Source of the DNA: Clostridia bacterium
Lineage (GTDB): Bacteria > Bacillota > Clostridia > Oscillospirales > CAG-272
Direction of reading: 5' to 3'
Assembly (NCBI GenBank): GCA_029010655.1
Contig: JAQXKW010000041.1
Location: 1 to 15,393, forward strand
DNA length: 15,393 nucleotides
The notes beneath the pieces are model-generated. The model was not told where the DNA came from and ran no database searches. It saw nothing but the letters and a program-made list of their open reading frames with translations. Position 1 is the stretch's first letter; each line of letters opens with the position of its first letter. The position numbers and the translations under genes are program-made. Below are positions 13,661-15,393 of this stretch, one piece after another.

Positions 13661-15393
13661 TCAGTGGTTTTCTCTTCTTCTGCGGATAACGATTACAGTT
13701 GCTCCGGTAAGAACTACTGCCACGAGAGCGATTACGATATACATCATGTTATCGCCTGTTGTGGGAGACTTGTTATCTCCGTTGTTTGCAGGAGTAGAGG
13801 GCTTAGTTTCGGGCTTAACCACAGGAATAGTTTCTTCCTTAGTCTCTCCGCATACAGAACAGGTGTATGTCTTAACACCGGTTTCGGTCTCGGTAGCCTT
13901 CTTGGTTACTACGCCGTCGTCCCACTTATGTCCGAGAGCTGCGATTTCCTCAGTCTTGGTTGCTTCCTCGCATACTGTACATGTATAGGTCTTAACACCC
14001 TTTTCAGTACAGGTGGGCTCGGTTGTTACAGTGCCTTCGTCCCATGTATGTCCGAGAGCATCAATATCCTCGGTGTAGGTATCACCGCATCTTGCACATG
14101 TGAAGGTTTTAACGCCCTTTTCGGTGCAAGTAGGCTCGGTGGTTACTACGCCGTCATCATATGCATGACCGAGAGCATCAATATCCTCGGTGTAGGTATC
14201 ACCGCATCTTGCACATGTATAGGTCACAACGCCCTTTTCTGTGCAGGTAGGCTCTGTGGTTACTACGCCGCCGTCATATGCATGGCCGAGTTTTGTGAGA
14301 ACCTCGGTTTCGGTCTTGCCGCAACCGTTAGAGCATGTACGAACGATCTTACCGTCTGTTGTGCAGGTAGGCTCAACTTTTTCGGTTACTGCCATTTCAT
14401 GTCCGAGAGCGTCTACGGGATCAACTATCATAGTTTCGTCGCAACGCTTACATGTCTTGGTGGTATAACCTGCTTCCTCACATGTAGGAGCAGTTACCAC
14501 GCCATCGTCCCAGTCATGACCCAGTGCAGGGATAACGTCGGTGGAAAGTTCGGTTTCGCATACGGTACAGGATACTACCGACTTACCGTCTTCGGTACAG
14601 GTTGCAGGGGTTACAACGGGCTCGCCGGGAGTATGATCAAGAATAGTGGTTTCGTTTCTGTGTTCCTCAGCGTCGCAACGGGTACATCTGTAAAGGTCAT
14701 ATCCGCCTGCGGTGCAGCTTGCGGGAACAGTCTCTACAAATGCCATATCATGTCCCAGTGCGGGGATGGTCTCAACTGCGGTTCTGTCGCCGCAAACGGA
14801 ACATTCCTTATACTTAGAACCGTCTACCAGACAGGTTGCGTCTGTCACCTTATCTACGTATGTATGAGCGCCGGTTGCGGGGAGAACGATTGTATCAACA
14901 ACGCTTCCGCAAGCGTCACATACTACATTCTTGGAGCCGTCAGCGCCGCAGGTTGCGTCTTCTACAAGCACCTCATGGGTGGATGCATGCTCGCAGTTCA
15001 TGGTTACGGTTGCGCCCACAACGTCAAACTTCAGATAGGTAAATCTGTCGCCTTCCTCAGCAAGGATGAAGTCGCCTTCTCTGTCGTAGATAATGCCGAA
15101 GTCAGCAGTATCGCCGATTGCCATGCCGGAGGGTACGTTGAATACGTAGGATGCAAGGATACCGTTGTTGTAGTTTACATCAAGGTCTCCGTCGCTGTCA
15201 AAGTATGCGGTCATGTAGCTGTATCCCTCGGTAGGAGTTTCGGGATAGGAAGCAAGACGGTCTCTCAGATAATCGAGGTTCTCGGAGACTTTCTTGTCAT
15301 ATGTGCCTCCCTCATAGTTCTTGGGAAGAAATACGCTTCCGCAGGTGTCGGATGCAAGAGTCCAGCTCTCGGGATAGGTGAGAACATACAGAC
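13661..15393 (-). CDS. Wall-anchored surface protein with ten CxxC/His repeats, 5' end missing
   Basis: The frame runs open past 15214 to the window edge, so about 577 C-terminal residues are seen and the start is outside. Order: an N-terminal part (15393 to about 14990) with DSDGDLDVNYNNGILASYVF, GDTADFGIIYD and a closing VVGATVTM, which has the look of the end of a cohesin-type beta sandwich (weak). Then ten tandem repeats of about 39 residues (14980-13814), consensus GVVTTEPTCTEKGVKTYTC-xx-C-x(n)-ALGH; each has a lone Cys, a CxxC-type pair and GH, except the last, which lacks the lone Cys, and the sixth, which has CxxxC. Repeats seven (14165-14281) and eight (14048-14164) differ at only a few residues. 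Then a Pro/Thr/Asn spacer, the sortase-like motif SPTTGD (about 13754-13768), a hydrophobic helix and RRRRENH. The Cys/His spacing suggests metal binding, unproven. A sortase substrate is likely. Confidence 0.85.
   Translation of the reverse strand, partial: LYVLTYPESWTLASDTCGSVFLPKNYEGGTYDKKVSENLDYLRDRLASYPETPTEGYSYMTAYFDSDGDLDVNYNNGILASYVFNVPSGMAIGDTADFGIIYDREGDFILAEEGDRFTYLKFDVVGATVTMNCEHASTHEVLVEDATCGADGSKNVVCDACGSVVDTIVLPATGAHTYVDKVTDATCLVDGSKYKECSVCGDRTAVETIPALGHDMAFVETVPASCTAGGYDLYRCTRCDAEEHRNETTILDHTPGEPVVTPATCTEDGKSVVSCTVCETELSTDVIPALGHDWDDGVVTAPTCEEAGYTTKTCKRCDETMIVDPVDALGHEMAVTEKVEPTCTTDGKIVRTCSNGCGKTETEVLTKLGHAYDGGVVTTEPTCTEKGVVTYTCARCGDTYTEDIDALGHAYDDGVVTTEPTCTEKGVKTFTCARCGDTYTEDIDALGHTWDEGTVTTEPTCTEKGVKTYTCTVCEEATKTEEIAALGHKWDDGVVTKKATETETGVKTYTCSVCGETKEETIPVVKPETKPSTPANNGDNKSPTTGDNMMYIVIALVAVVLTGATVIVIRRRRENH

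Overview
The window looks like a chromosomal segment of an anaerobic, probably gut-associated Clostridia-type Bacillota (my inference). The support is an HPr with both His15 and a Ser46 regulatory site, a sortase-type C-terminus (SPTTGD, membrane helix, RRRR), a dockerin-bearing secreted protein, strong AGGAGG-type ribosome binding sites, and intrinsic terminators at gene ends. Base composition and style look even across the window, and no integrase, transposase, rRNA or tRNA is visible.

Layout. (1) 2-310 is the 3' end of a plus-strand sialidase/BNR-repeat protein. It meets a minus-strand operon at a bidirectional terminator. (2) 345-5078, minus strand, is a complete fructose phosphotransferase operon in the order fruK, fruA (IIABC), ptsH (HPr), ptsI (Enzyme I). 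Every junction overlaps by 1 or 4 nt, so both general PTS proteins are translationally coupled to one sugar-specific permease. A good sigma-A-like promoter lies just upstream of fruK. (3) 5192-5640 holds three near-identical tandem repeats of about 150 bp, each rich in inverted repeats and each carrying a 19-codon mini-ORF with its own Shine-Dalgarno. They lie between the divergent fruK and queA genes, and the end of the third copy provides the queA ribosome binding site. This is the most unusual item in the window. (4) 5645-11389, plus strand, holds queA, then a short MITE-like element, then a tight run of miaA, a pyridoxal/pyridoxamine kinase, tldD and tldE. (5) 11510-13429, minus strand, is a secreted DUF4091 (GH123-like) protein with a C-terminal dockerin and its own strong promoter. 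(6) 13661-15393, minus strand, is a 5'-truncated wall-anchored protein with ten repeats of about 39 residues (Cys, CxxC, His) and a possible cohesin-like segment before them.

How they fit together. The fru operon would transfer phosphate from PEP through EI, HPr and FruA to fructose, and FruK would convert fructose-1-phosphate to fructose-1,6-bisphosphate. queA and miaA modify tRNA anticodon loops at positions 34 and 37. TldD and TldE form a peptidase pair, and the B6 kinase salvages cofactor. Both ends of the window encode secreted or surface carbohydrate-related proteins. All assignments come from reading the translated sequences; no database search was possible.
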